Shown here: in pieces, positions 34,786-46,907 of the stretch
Layout: every line of letters begins with the position of its first letter
Position numbering within the stretch: the first letter of the stretch is position 1
Assembly: GCF_000275845.1 (NCBI RefSeq)
Contig: NW_006766883.1
Location: 3,135,010 to 3,199,009 of the forward strand
Direction: 5' to 3'
DNA: 64,000 bases
Source of the DNA: Dichomitus squalens LYAD-421 SS1
Taxonomy: Eukaryota; Basidiomycota; Agaricomycetes; Polyporales; Polyporaceae
Position numbers and translations under genes: made by a program
The notes under the pieces: generated by a model
What the model was told of the DNA's origin: nothing
The model's database searches: none
What the model saw: the letters and a program-made list of their open reading frames with translations, nothing else

Positions 34786-37443
34786 TCACGTCTCTCCTTC
34801 CGGATCATAGACGTACTCGCCGTACACCGGCTTCCAGCGCGCCTCCGCGACCCTGTCCCTCACCTCATCCTTGCCCCACTCGACGCCCGCGTTCCCCTCC
34901 GCGATCGCCTGCTCGACAACTGCAATCGCGACCTCGTAGTTCACGCTCGGGGCATCCTCGAAATTGGGCAGGAGCGCATCGTCCGGGTCCTTGAGCGCGG
35001 GCGAGAGCGATGCGAGCCGGCGCGCGCCCGCGATGATCATACTGTCCGTCAGCGTGCGCGCCTTGGAGAGTATCGCTCCGAGCCCGAGCCCTGGGTAGAT
35101 GAGCGCGTCTGCCGCGGGCGGCGCGTGAGCGGGGACGGAGGGATGGGATTTCATTAACGAGAAGCGTCGGCGTGTGCGCGTGTGCGCAGCGGGAATGTTC
35201 CATCACCATGCCATGTTCAGGTTTTGCGTGGGCGTGTATGAGCGAGGTTTGGTGGGGCGATTCGTGCGTCGATTGTGCGGGAGAGGACCGTCAGTAAGCG
35301 TCCTCGATCACGAAGCAGGCTCAAGGTCCGGATCGGGGCCACTCACTGTTGCATTCTGCGACACTGTATCAGAGGAAGAGAGCATCGCGGTGAGTTCCTT
35401 CTGCATTCTGACCCCTCACTTCCTCTTCCCTGCCGCAGCCACAGCCGCAGCCTCGAGGTCTTGATGTCGAACTGCCGCGCGCTCCCGAGCCCCAAAATTT
35501 GTGCTCGGGAACGCGCGGTAGAAGCAAGACGCCTTACGCGACCAGGATCTCCACCCCGTGCTTCACTTAGAGGAATCCGGAGAACAAGGGAAGGGGAACC
35601 AACAGGGCAAACGAATCGACGCACACGTAGTCCTTGCCGTTCGGCTGCCTGCAGGGCGGGAACGGGCTTCCCGTGGCGAGGAGCGCCTTCCCGTCCGTCC
35701 AATCGTTCGCGTCCTGTGGTGCGACCTCGTGCAGCCTGCTCGGGTTCGACAACGGAAGGATGATCGGCCGCTCGGTCCCCTTCGCCATCTCGCGCACGAT
35801 GTCTTCGGTGAACGCCCCGCCCTGCGTCGAGCACCCGATGAGCACCGTGGGCTTGACCCTCTTCACGACCTCGAGCAGACCGACTTCCCCGTTCGGGTTG
35901 GAGATGGGGACGTCGGCCCACTCGGCGTCAGGGCGAACGAATTCGCGGAGGCCGTCGCGGATGTTCTCGGGACCGAGGGACTCTTTGAGGAGCCCGTGCT
36001 TGTCGAGGAGGTAGAACTGCTTGTTTGCGGTGTCTTTGTCCACGCCGTCGATGTCCACGATGCCGTCTCGGAGCTGGCGCGCGATGCCGAGTCCTGCAGA
36101 GCCCGCGCCGTAGATGACATAACGCTGGTCGGCGAGCCTGGACTTCGTCACACCCACGGCGGACATGATGCACGAAAGCGTGACTGCACCGGTTCCTTGT
36201 CTGCCACCAGGGGGAGGCGTTAGCAAGGTGAGCTAGGATGGGAAGTCCCGGGTATGCATGGAGTGGGATGATGCGCACACGTCGTCGTTGAACACCGCAT
36301 GCGTGTCGCGGTATTTGTCAAGTAGCCGCTTCGCGTTTGTCACCCCGAAATCTTCGAAATGAAGCAGGCAGTGTGGGTGGTGTTTTCGGACGAGTTGCAC
36401 GAATCTGTCGATGGTCGATGAGATGGGTATATTGTTACAATGCTGATAGGTCTGAAACCCGCATATGGAGAAGTTACAGACCTGTCGATGAAGTTATCAT
36501 ATTCCTGGCCACGAATCCGCTCATGAGGCCAGCCCTGTCGTGAGATTTTAGCCGAGCAGCATAGCCTCAACATGCATGATACGCACTACATATAGCCTGT
36601 CCTCTAAGAGATCCTTGTTATTCGTCCCTACGTCAAGGGTGACGGCAAGGGCCTTCGCTGGATCTACTCCTCCAACGAGACTGCACAAGCTCCATTTACT
36701 GGTGCCCCAACATGTGTATGGCATTCGCTCACGTGTATATAGCGCTTTTCGCCGTGGCGATCTGTGCCGTGTGAGCGATCCATTCAATAACTGGCTCTCG
36801 GGGTACATACTCCGATACCCTGTCCCAAGGCTCGTTTCAGCGCGATCTCGTGGTGTCAGATGCGTCTCATCTGCTCACCCCTACACCTTGATCACCGATG
36901 CCCAATATCTGCTCTGCATCCGAGACAACAATCAAGTCAATCTGACGGCCCTTCGTCTCGGCTAGGAAGTCTTCTTCCAAGGATTCGCGAAGAGGGTATG
37001 TGAGGAAAACACCTTCGCTCCTACGGAACAGGTGAGAGTAGTTTGATATTGCCTCTGCCTAGAGCGACGTAGAATACTTGAATACACGACGTAGTAGCAC
37101 GAGAGCTGTGGGGGCATACCTCAGTCGGCGTATAGATGATCGGCGTCATCTCCTGCAAATGTCGCGAGAGCAGCGCGTAATACAGCACCCAATTCTGCTC
37201 CTTCAAGCTCTGCAGGAACGTATTCTTCCGCAGCGGCGCCTCACGAGACAAGTACTGTTGGTAGGCTCTGTCACATTGCTCCTCGAGCGTGTTCACCCTG
37301 AATGGCAGGCGTCCTGTGAGTCCGAATGCCTTGCGTTCCTCGATTGTGAACGCGGTGCCCTTGTTCCATCGAGGACTGGTCAGGATCGTGTCCCCCCGTA
37401 GGGCGATTCGGTGCTGGATCTTGATTTCAGGAGCGTAAGACAT
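34786..37443 (-). CDS. Malic enzyme (NAD(P)-dependent malate dehydrogenase, decarboxylating)
   Basis: Converts malate to pyruvate and CO2 with formation of NAD(P)H. In fungi it supplies NADPH for lipid synthesis or feeds pyruvate metabolism. Start at 37443: MSYAPEIKIQHRIALRGD, then NKGTAFTIEERKAFGLTG, the standard N-terminal block. Later exons show MTPIIYTPTE (family YTPTVG region, cut by an intron), GVDPAKALAVTLDVGTNN, LLEDRLYV, RIRGQEYDNFIDR, LHFEDFGVTNAKRLL (catalytic region with metal-binding acidic residues), QGTGAVTLSCIMSAVG, the dinucleotide-binding VIYGAGSAGLGIARQL, then LIGCSTQGGAFTEDIVREM, ILPLSNPSR and TGSPFPPC. The last exon ends VYGEYVYDPEGET at 34786. No mitochondrial targeting sequence is evident, so the cytosol is favoured. 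It is divergently arranged with the Arg/Ser-rich gene. Confidence 0.93.
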
Positions 37444-37701
37444 GGGCGAAGAGATGAAAGATTGATAGCGGGTCCACTACTGATTTGTTTCTGGCCCTCC
37501 CGTGCTTCATCAGACGGGAGTGGCCTGCTTATGGTGGGATAATCATTCAGGAACGACGTCACTCGGTGCCAGGGTACTTACCGGCCGCCACAATCCAAAC
37601 ACAGTCAAATACTGTGGGTGGTAAGCGTCTCTTTCGGTGGCTGTTGTCTCCAGGCCGGAGAGCGAGCCTGAATCCTACAGCTTGCCACTGTTCCATGATC
37701 A
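37444..37701. promoter_or_regulatory. Divergent promoter region (258 bp)
   Basis: Lies between the start codons of malic enzyme (-) and the Arg/Ser-rich protein (+). It must contain both 5' leaders. No strong TATA element is seen. Confidence 0.55.
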
Positions 37702-39501
37702 ATGTCCAAGTCGACGCTCTCCTCGGTCGTCTCTAACCTCGTACGGGCGCAGATGGGATCCTCTCTCGCGCCGACTGTCCAAGACGACGACCTCGACCGA
37801 CACGTTGCCGAGCTCATCCTCAAGGAGGCCAAGCAGAAGGCCGAAAGATACGGGAAGGATGGGATTCGCGCCTACCTCGCCCGGAAGTGCGTGCAGTACC
37901 GCTTTAGTTGCTTAGAGTTCACGATGCTGACATTGCGATACAGTATCGACAGCAATGCGCCCAAGGCGAACAAACGCTTCTTGTCCTCCATCATCCGGAG
38001 CACAGATGACCACAATAAGAGCATCCTCCGCGCTCAGGCTCAAGCTGCGCAGGAAGTGAGATTGGAGAGGGAGGAGCAGGAGCGGAGGGAACGGAGAGCG
38101 AGAGCAGAAGAGGCTGCAGAAGCGGAGAGGCTCAGGCGGCGGAGGGGAGACGGCAGGTCGGACTGGGCGGACAATTGGGCCCGGGAGCGGCGGAGTGACA
38201 GGAAGAGGAGAGAGAGAAGCTGGGAGAAAGATGATGACCGTGGTGAAGATAGGGAGCGGCGGTCGGACAGGAGAGATCGCCGGTACAGGCACCGTTCGCG
38301 CTCGCGCTCGCTAGAGGAAGGCCAGGAGAGGGAGCGGAAGAGCAGGCGGCCTCACAAGTCGAGGCGGTCTCGGTCCAGGAGTTCTCATCGATATCCCCGC
38401 CGAGAAGAAGACGATGAGGATCGTGAGTACAGGCGCCGCCATCGGGAGAGAAAACGAAGTCGCCCTCCGGATCGCGAGGCAGACGATGAAGACAGGCACA
38501 AGCGAAGGCGGCGGGAGCGCAGCACGGAACCTCGACATCGTCGCCGGCATGCTAGCAGATCTCCAGCGCATTCGCGATACTCAGCATCGCCCGATGATGA
38601 CCACCCACGGCACCGCGCGGCTAGAGCTTCACGGACATCTTCCCCATCTCCTTCGCATTCTCAGAAGGATGGTGACTCTTCCGACTATGCCGACCGCCAG
38701 GCGTCTGTGACTCAGGATACCCAAGACAGCGAGAAGACTCTCGTCTCACGCGAAGACGAGCTCCGTGCGCGACTCAGGGCGGAAGGCAAGGCCAAAGCCA
38801 CGGAACCTACGCCGACGCCTCCTTCAGACCGAGGTCGCACTCCTTCGCTTGACCGCACCCGGAGGTCTTCTCGGCGTCCACCCAGTCGATCGCCTTCGCC
38901 CGAATACGACCATGAGCGCGAGGGAAGCTATAGATCTTCTCGTAAGAAGTCGCGCTGTGCGTCTCAGTCGCGCTCCCCTTCGCATCAGAGCCCATCGCCG
39001 TCCCCTCGCCGTGCCCAGGACCACGAGCACGAGCGCCCTAAGTGCAGATCCTCGCGCCGCGCCACACCCTCCAAGCCCGGCTCTTCGTCCTCTCGCACCC
39101 TCCACTCCTCCCTCTCTCCCTCGCGCTCACGCTCGCGTTCCCGTTCGCCTTCCGTCGGTCCGCCCATCCCACCCCCAGCGTCCAATCTCCCGTCCAAGAT
39201 GGACAAGTATTTCGATGAGGCATACGACCCGCGCCTGGACGTTGCCCCCCTCACGATGCCGACGATCCCTGCCACAGGCCTCATCAGTGACGCCGAGTTT
39301 GCGGGGTGGGACGCGATGCTCGAGATCATACGCCTGCGGCGGCAGGACAGGGAGGACAAGAAGGCGATGGAGCGCTGGGGGATCAGTAAAGAGAAGGATA
39401 AGGCGAGTGAGAAGAAGGCAGGGGAGGTGAGCGCGCTGGATATCAAGTATAAGAAGCGCGGGGCGGTGAGGGAGTGGGATATGGGCAAGGAGGGACTTTG
39501 A
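37702..39501 (+). CDS. Arg/Ser-rich (SR-like) protein, probable RNA-processing factor
   Basis: Open for 599 codons, but a 57-nt intron (37887-37943, gtgcgt...cag) most likely lies inside. Removing it joins GIRAYLARN to IDSNAPKANKRFLSSIIRST in a smooth conserved N-terminal domain. A long basic region follows, with RE, RD and RS repeats and runs such as YRHRSRSRS and SPSRSRSRSRSP, typical of splicing and nuclear-speckle proteins. The C-terminus is again folded and likely conserved: MDKYFDEAYDPRLDV, GWDAMLEIIRLRRQDR, ERWGISKEKD and a final REWDMGKEGL. The start at 37702 follows malic enzyme's divergent start by 258 bp. Because the intron has no stop and is a multiple of three, its retention would add 19 residues. 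The precise family is not recognised. Confidence 0.8.
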   Translation: MSKSTLSSVVSNLVRAQMGSSLAPTVQDDDLDRHVAELILKEAKQKAERYGKDGIRAYLARKCVQYRFSCLEFTMLTLRYSIDSNAPKANKRFLSSIIRSTDDHNKSILRAQAQAAQEVRLEREEQERRERRARAEEAAEAERLRRRRGDGRSDWADNWARERRSDRKRRERSWEKDDDRGEDRERRSDRRDRRYRHRSRSRSLEEGQERERKSRRPHKSRRSRSRSSHRYPRREEDDEDREYRRRHRERKRSRPPDREADDEDRHKRRRRERSTEPRHRRRHASRSPAHSRYSASPDDDHPRHRAARASRTSSPSPSHSQKDGDSSDYADRQASVTQDTQDSEKTLVSREDELRARLRAEGKAKATEPTPTPPSDRGRTPSLDRTRRSSRRPPSRSPSPEYDHEREGSYRSSRKKSRCASQSRSPSHQSPSPSPRRAQDHEHERPKCRSSRRATPSKPGSSSSRTLHSSLSPSRSRSRSRSPSVGPPIPPPASNLPSKMDKYFDEAYDPRLDVAPLTMPTIPATGLISDAEFAGWDAMLEIIRLRRQDREDKKAMERWGISKEKDKASEKKAGEVSALDIKYKKRGAVREWDMGKEGL

Positions 39502-39761
39502 GTATTGCGTTGGGAGTGTTGGGCTGGGCCCCTGCCACGTTGGATACTTGTTAAGTTTTGGCCTATCGCAGGAAGTCTGTACTATAGAGCATCGTCTCAA
39601 GCAACAGTACATACTTTATATCACACAGGACTGCACATAATGTCTCCAATGGATCCCTCATTTGCATATCTAAGGAACTCTACATGATCGTGACGTCGTA
39701 ATATCTTTCCAACACGGATGGCTACCAAACATTTTCCAACATCGACCGTGTCTATCGATGA

Positions 39762-42700
39762 CTACTGGCTGACCGCCTTTTGCACCACCTGAATCTCCTC
39801 CGGGGTGAGCTGTTGTACCACAGCGGAGAAGTTGCCCGTATTCCTCGCCGCGCACTCCTTGAAGAAGCCTAGCAGGTGTGCCTGTCCCGAAGCTATATCA
39901 GCGCTGCGATGCGGCATCGAAAGGTCAATAGAGTCAGCGCACCTGCAAGTCCATCGTCGAGACCGGGTCGTTCTTCAGATCCTCATCGTCATTACCCTCG
40001 AGCGCGTCGTCGTTGTCGAACGCCACCCCGCGGGGGCCTAGCATGTCCGACAGGAACGCAAACTCGTCCGCCTTGAAGCCCTGGTGGAGCGCCTCCTCCT
40101 CGGTCCAGTCCTCGGCCTGTGCATCGGAAATCACACCATGCATGCGTCAGTTCCCGACTATCGCGCAAGGTCATTTATCAAACGAAGAGTGAAGGTATGA
40201 AGGCGGCATGCAGATGATCCGTGAAGGGACGGACGCGAAGTGCGGTTAGATCGTCGGAAGGGGCGGAGCATGGTGCGTGGTACAATATGGAGAAAGGGGA
40301 GGGCGAGAAGCGCGGAGGGAACGGAGAGGAAAGGAGGACTTAGGAGGAAGCGACATGTGGTTGGAAGTGCAAAGAAGGGAGGGAATGTGGACGCACCCCG
40401 TCGTCCGAAGCTACTTCTGAGACGTCCTTTGCCGAGAAGCCCATGGACGCCGCTTCACCACCGGACTGCAGGTCGTGCAAGAGGAGCTTGAGCGCCTTGA
40501 CAGGGAATGGTACGGACGTGAACTCCGTGGGGACTGCAAGGGACAAATGTCAGCAAATGTCAACGAGTCCGATGCGGAAGAGAAGTAGTAGAGTGTGCGA
40601 GCATGATCCGTACTTTGCTTAGTTCTCGAGCGCGTCATGATCACTAAGTGCCAAACCCACAGATAATTCCGATTTCGCTTCAGAAAACCTGTTTCACACT
40701 GTCATGCAAGGGAGCGACCACTCACCGTTCTTCGTCTCCGGCTTCACCACAATATCACCCTTTACAACGAGATTCTGCAAGCTGGGGCGTTCGCTAACGT
40801 ATAACGAACAGAGCGCGAGGGTGGAGATTCGAGGCGGCCAGAAGCCTTGGAATGTCTCCGCGTTCTCACACCACGTGCGAACGAGGATGTCCAGTGCGGC
40901 TGTGCCGTCGATTTGCTGGCTTTCGAGGAGGTTGAGGACTGTGTCACGCTGATTGTGGATCAAGAATGCGAAGGGGATGATCAAGCTCTGTGCAAGTCCC
41001 CCGGTGTCAGCTGGGAATCAAAGGTCTGAGCTGAAAATGCATACCTGCAAGAACGTCGCCGTCTTCGCCGTACGCATCCTCCTAACCATCGCCTCGAGCA
41101 GCTGCGGGAGCACAGGCAGGACCGCCTCGCCCGCGCGCCTCAACAGGTGAATGATGAGATCCCCGATGACGAGCCCGCCAGATTCGTCCTCACTCTGCAG
41201 CTGCTTCGCAATCACCTGCAGAACGCCGTCGAGCCCGGACTGGCCCGTCGTGGGGTCAGTCCAGTGGATGAGCTGGTTGATGTCTTTGCGGATGATGAGC
41301 GTGAGTGTCGCGATGCCGTTCTGAGGTACAACTCATCAATATTCAGGCAGGGTAACGTATGTGCGAGATGCGCAGCCTACCTGAATCGCCTCTCTGTCCT
41401 CAGTCGCACGCAGGGTCGCATACAACGCAGGGGCAAGTATCGCGAAGAACCCATCGCCCAGCCCACTCGCAGGCGCACCCTCAACAAGCGCGCCAACGAG
41501 CTCGAACGCCGCGCTCGCGACGTACGAGTCGACTTCAGTGGCACTCATCAGGGCGGTTGTAAGCGCAGGGAGCGCCTGATGCACGACGGCCTGGTACGCT
41601 GGGGAACTCGCGAGCGATTGGAAGACGTTCCCGAGGATCGAGATGAAGATCGGGTCTAGCGCAACATATCGCCCCCGTCAGCACTAGCTGATGCATACAG
41701 GGAGAGCGGGAAGGACGGCGCACCCTTGTTGTTCTTCATCCAGACGTCCAGGCACGCGGAGACGAGAGCGCGCGCGAGGTCCTCCGTGATCCATTTGCCT
41801 TCGTCGATCTCGACGACTGCAGCAAGCGTCTCGAGCACCAGCGTGAGTGTGTCCTCGGATGTTACGGGCAGGAAAGGTCCAATGTCTTTGGCGATCCGCG
41901 GCGCGAGGGGCACGGAGATCGCGTCGTCGACATTCTGACAGAAGCTACGCGATCGCGTTCACAATTATTCCGAGGTCGGAATTTGTGGCAATGACAAGCG
42001 GCAGAGGCGAGATGTCAGTTTCCTAGCGTACAAGAACGGACTCACGCGAACGTACTTGTGAATGGCTTTCACCGCGGACACCTTCACAGGGACACTTGCT
42101 TCCGGCGCCTCAAGGACCTGTATAGCAGCATCGAGGTACTGGCCCGCGAGCTGTCCAGGCAGGAGCTTCGCGTACTGGCTGGCAAACACGAAGGCGCGGC
42201 CCTGCAGGAACGGGAACTCTGATACAATAGCTTGTAAGCAACTCAACGATGTGGTGGTTGGAGTCACACGTACGCGAGAGAATGAGGAAGTTGGGGACGA
42301 CGTTCGTCAAGAGCGAGCCGATATCGATCGGCTTGCCGCGTCCAGAGTCGATCTCGTCGTCGATCGCGTCGAGCACGTCTTCGTGCTGCGAGCCGACAGC
42401 CGCAAGGGCAGCTTCCAGTGGTCGCCACCTGAACAACTCGTCAGCATCCGGTGCATTCCGTGAATAATGAGAAGGGAGCAGTACCAGTCTTGGCTGCCGG
42501 ACTCGCGGTGTTGTTGAGTCTCGGCAACGACACGGGCGATGGTTGCTTCGAAGGTCTTGACTGTGGCGACGGCGTTCCGGTCAATCAGAACCTGCGATGA
42601 TGAAGGCGTACATTCGTAAGATAGATACCACGACGGCGACCTGCAGACTCACCCCAAGTAAATCGAAGCCGGCCATGCGAACGCTGTACGACAAGGTGTC

Positions 42701-44287
42701 GTCGGACTCCTGCGCGACGAACGCGTTCGCGTTATTCGCCCACTCCTCTTCCTGCACACAGTGATATGGTCAAACGTATTGCAGTGTGGGCAGCGTAGTG
42801 CAACTCACGTCGTCGTGCGTCATCTGCGTCCACGTAAAGACCAGCGTGACAAGATTCGACAAGTTATCGCCCTCGAACCAGTCCTTGGCCCGCCCGGAAC
42901 GTGCGACGCTCGCAACGAAGTCCAGCATCGGGCAGATGAGGTGGATAAGCTCGATGGTCTCGTCCTCGCTTGAGCGCGGAACGGCGGCGGCCTGTTGAAG
43001 GTAGTAGTGGTGGAACGTAGGGTAAAGAACGGAGAGGTGGAGGAGCGCGGCGCTAAGGAGGTCTTGGAGATGCGGGGCGAGTGCGCGGGGGAAAGAGGTC
43101 TGGATCGTGTCAAGGGTCTGGGATGCAGCGCGGGCACACGGTTTAGAAGGACGAGAGGAGAGTAACGCAGCGAAGTACAGCGCACACCTTGAAGACCTGG
43201 ATGCGGATGGCGAGGCCGTCCCAATTAGGTGTATTTTCAACGTCCTGAAGGGGGTCGACACGCAACAGAGTCTTGAACGCGTCAAGCCAGACCGGGAGCA
43301 CAGAGCTGGTCGCCTCCTTGACCGCCTCGGGGTATTGGTCCTTCACCATGTATAGCGACTCGACGCATTGGCGGAAGACAGATAGTGTTCGGGAACGTGT
43401 CAAGGATGAGTGTTGCTGAGAGCAGCCGATCTAAGTAGTGCGCGTAGAGATACTGGATGCAATCACGTACCTCAGGGGCACCGAGGATATTGAGGAGGAC
43501 GGGGAGGAGTTGGCGTAGTACGGGAAGGATCTGATCCTCAGTGAGGTCGGACTTGATGAACTCGGTGAAGACTTGCATAGCACCGTGTACGGAGTCAGGT
43601 GAGAGGGAGGAGAGGAGGCCGATCAGAGAGTTGAGGAGTTCGGGGTATTCATCAGGCCAGTCGGAGTTTGCTATTGAGGAGAGAACGCGTGCCTACGCAC
43701 ACCATTCGATATAAACCCGAGAAAGATGAGGTGACAGAGTACTCACACATAGTGAACGAATTTTGCGGGTAGGGTCTGAAAGACCTTGGAAGACTGCCTG
43801 GCGGATCTGAGTCTTAACCTACGGGTGTTGCCAAGCATTAGTAGCGACATTCCTAGCTCTCCCTTCCTTCAAGTCCTCCATACAGCGCAGCAACAGGAAT
43901 CATGACGTACCTCTGGTGGTGGTGCGTTGCCCTTGAACTGGGAGAAGTATGGAGACCAATGTTCGGTGACATATTTCCTCAGAATGATAGCAGCAGAGTG
44001 CTAGGGGCAGCTAAGTCATCAAGAGACGGTCGATACCACAATGACGCGTTTAACTCATCTGTCTGAGAGACAAATCAGCCTCTGAGGTCAGGACTAGCTG
44101 CGATAAAGCCAACGCGGCTTCTGTAGGACGCGTTGATGTATGAGTGTATGTGGATCGCGTCTGTGGTCAGAAGATACGAGCCTGGCGAGTTCAGGAGCTG
44201 ACTGAGCTTGAGCTCTGCAGATATACGCGTGTTTGTATCCGTAGAAAGGGTGGCAGATAGGCATTGTGCAATTTCCGAGGACGCCAT
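39762..44287 (-). CDS. Importin-9 / Kap114-type karyopherin
   Basis: Nuclear import receptor of the importin-beta family; Kap114/importin-9 carries histones H2A-H2B and TBP into the nucleus. From 44287: MASSEIAQCLSATLSTDTN, AELKLSQLLNSPGS; then HEAT-repeat exons including VKTQIRQAVFQG, GAMQVFTEFIKSDLTEDQ, LPVWLDAFKTLLRVD, TIQTSFPRALAPHLQDLL, EDETIELIHLICPMLDFVAS, RGKPIDIGSLLTNVVPNF, and FPFLQGRAFVFASQYAKLL. Near the C-terminus is an acidic stretch (DNDDALEGNDDEDLKNDP) followed by VSTMDLQ, the last exon AHLLGFFKECAARNTGNFS and QLTPEEIQVVQKAVSQ, stop at 39762. The acidic C-terminal loop and the order of blocks support importin-9 rather than importin-4 or -5. About 20 short introns are present. 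Exon borders were only spot-checked. The gene appears intact. Confidence 0.85.
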
Positions 44288-46009
44288 AACGAAGTACGAG
44301 AACTACTTGCACTACTCCGCGAAGCCGTACGCAGATGCGCACGGTCACATCGTGTCACACCAAAAACATGACCACAACGCGTGCCGTCACAGTGCCATCA
44401 TCGGATGGACCACCGGCAACCCTTGACTTGCTACCTCTACGCCCGTTTCCTGCGTCTGTCTTTCCGCTTAGTGGAAACTTGAGGCTTTCTGATATTCTCA
44501 CACACTCGAGGCCTGAACTGTACGTCCTCGGAAAATGCGACAGAACTGATCCAGTACCAGATCTATAGGAAGACGTCATCATGGGCTACGAACCCTACAA
44601 GGCGGCGAGATGCAACATTCTGCAGACTCGGAGTGATGGCTGGGATAGAGTCAAGAGGGCTAGGCAGACAGCGCCAGAGCGGAGGAAGGGGACTAGTACG
44701 AACAACGTGGGGAGGTTATTTCGCTCGGTCAAACTTGCTAAATACTGAGTCGTGTGACAGACTGCCTAGGATGCATATGTGCTTGACTTCCAACAAAATG
44801 TCAGAGCGCGCGATCTCTCTACGATGCAGCATGCTATGCTGCGGGACAGCATGGTATATGAATGCTGACGAGCTGTACGTGTCGGAAAAATACCTTGCCG
44901 TAGGCCGTACCACCAGCCAGGCCAGGATGGCACTACAGTAGGTGCTGAACATATCGTCCATGAGCAGATCTGACAGCCTTGGTCAGTCCAGTACCTGGCT
45001 AAAGGCCAAACGCGCATTGCCCTTGAGGATCTTGCCAGCGAGTACAGGGCTAAGGAACGCAAGGGACGAAGGTGTCTGCTGGCTGCAACCCAATTCCGAC
45101 CGACCAAGCAAATACCATGCAATGTAGGCCTATCCTCAATGCTTGAGATATTAGCTCGGTATTCCAAACATCTGGATGAACGTGTCGACCATAACGTGTA
45201 GACATGCGCCCAACTCAAGAGCGGAAGGTCAAGCGACACAGCGAGACAGACGAACTAGGAGCACTGTCCATTGACGACGCAGTTCACGTCAAGGCTTCTC
45301 ACGCGCTGAATGCTGGGATCTGGCCGCATCTCCTCCTCCATCGACTCAATACGAAGATGGCGGTCTTTCTTCTGGACGCAATCGACAGTGACATCCAATT
45401 CGTGCTGCGCCTAGATTACATCGTCACAGCTCACAGTGTCCAACACTACTCGATTCCCCGGCTCGCGCATCAGCCTTTTGTCTATACTTATACTCGCAGC
45501 TGATGGTTGACGTGTTCCCGAGCCCGCACTGTCGTCGACTATGGTGCACAAAAGTTCTCACGCAACTTTGACAGTTGATTATGCGGTGTATCTAGCAACG
45601 CCAGAGCTAATCCCTGCTCCACGCTACCAACACTCTGTCGTGAGTGGACATGCCGTCTCTATTCAACATGGACTCATCGGTTGATCCCCTCGGACTCGGC
45701 CTCGCCGGCCCAGCCTCAACGCTGCATGCATACATGGTGCATGGCGTTTATCCCGCTGGTGCTCACACCCTGTGACTACCATCTGTGCTTCTGCGGTCTA
45801 TCCGCACATCGGCGACGTCCACGCCCGAGAGCCTAACACGACAGGCTGTACCCAACGATAGACGCGTGACTACTCGCAGCCTCTATAACAGCTTACTCGG
45901 TGGGGACGTAATGCGCTCATCCCTCCCATTCACCTTGAGGATCGCACCGTTTCTTTCTTCATTCGCATTCTAGGCTGGCCCGCAGGACTTTTCTTTTCTT
46001 AAACTGACC
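44288..46009. other. Intergenic stretch, no supported gene
   Basis: A minus-strand frame of 157 codons (44766-45239) and an overlapping frame of 81 codons (44716-44961) contain some hydrophobic stretches that hint at a decayed membrane protein, but no family block could be assembled. The right part holds the promoter of the secreted-protein gene at 46010. Confidence 0.35.
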
Positions 46010-46907
46010 ATGTACGCTAAGGCTTTTGCACTCCTTGCCCTCTCGGCCCTTTCCCTCTCGGCGCAGGCCGCCCCCGCTGCTTCGAGCTCTCCTTCGAATT
46101 CCGGGAGTGCATCTTCAAGCGCCAGTGTAACTGCCTCTGCGACAGAGACGCCCGGTCAGTCCACATGAACTCCATACCAAGCGTGTAGAAGCTGACGGTG
46201 TGAATGTCTCGTTGCTAGTCACACTGCCGATTCCGACGCAGCTTGGCTTCCCAACCAGCGTAGTCACCCTCAGTTACGCAGTCGACTGGGTGAACGTCCA
46301 CGCGGATGGTATTGCGTCCTACATCGGCTCCTCCGCGCTGCAGGGTGTTCAAGGTATGCCGGTCGTCAAGTCTCGCGTCTCACTGCTGACATGTCATCTA
46401 CTCCGCAGCGACGTTGGGTGTCATGGATGCGCAGAAGTCCATTGGCACTGCGACCCACCTAACCGCCTTCATTGCGAGTAAGCTTGTGTGCCCCGCCTGC
46501 ATCGCGCTTCTCACTGACGGACATCCTCGCCAGCTGACGCGAATTCCGCCCCGGTTGTGATGGTGTCCTCCATCGGCGGCTCCGCCATCACCCTCGCGAC
46601 TGGCACGGTGGGTGGCACAACAACGTTCGGTGGGCAGGCCTTCCGCACCGCCGCCCCCATCGTTCTCGACGCGCAAAGCTCTTCGTCCGCCTCCAGCTCA
46701 GCTGCTTCGAGCACTGATTCCGCGAACAGCTCTTCGAATTCTGCGTCCAGCTCGACGTCCGGGAGCAACACGACGTCGAGCGCGTCGAGCACGGGCACGG
46801 GCAAGAACAACGGGGGGTCCGCGGGCGTGCGTGTGCCGCAGTCGGCCGTCGTCGGGGCTCTCGCGGTGCTAGGAAGCGTGGCGATGGGCGCCGTGGCTGT
46901 TTTGTAG
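46010..46907 (+). CDS. Small secreted protein, Ser-rich, possibly GPI-anchored (family member C)
   Basis: Start at 46010 gives a signal peptide (MYAKAFALLALSALSLSAQA) followed by APAASSSPSNSGS and further Ser/Ala residues. Phase-1 introns join TETPG to VTLPIPTQLGFPTSV, then DWVNVHADGIASYIGSSALQG, then TLGVMDAQKSIGTATHLTAF, then TDANSAPVVMVSSIGG. The last exon continues the core as SAITLATGTVGG, TTTFGGQAFRTAAP, followed by about 60 residues of nearly pure Ser/Ala/Thr/Asn, likely O-glycosylated, a polar GKNNGGSAG, and a hydrophobic tail SAVVGALAVLGSVAMGAVAVL to the TAG at 46905-46907. Unlike members A and B it lacks the Lys-Arg site and the phase-2 intron before the tail, and carries the Ser-rich stalk instead. 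It lies 19 kb from the other two and on the opposite strand. Function unknown. Confidence 0.72.

Noticed and set aside
35343..35921. Minus-strand frame of 192 codons within malic enzyme
   Set aside because: Out-of-frame shadow of the NAD-binding exon, which reads correctly in another minus-strand frame.
44716..45239. Possible membrane-protein remnant on the minus strand
   Set aside because: Some hydrophobic stretches, but no conserved block of a known family and no consistent exon chain.
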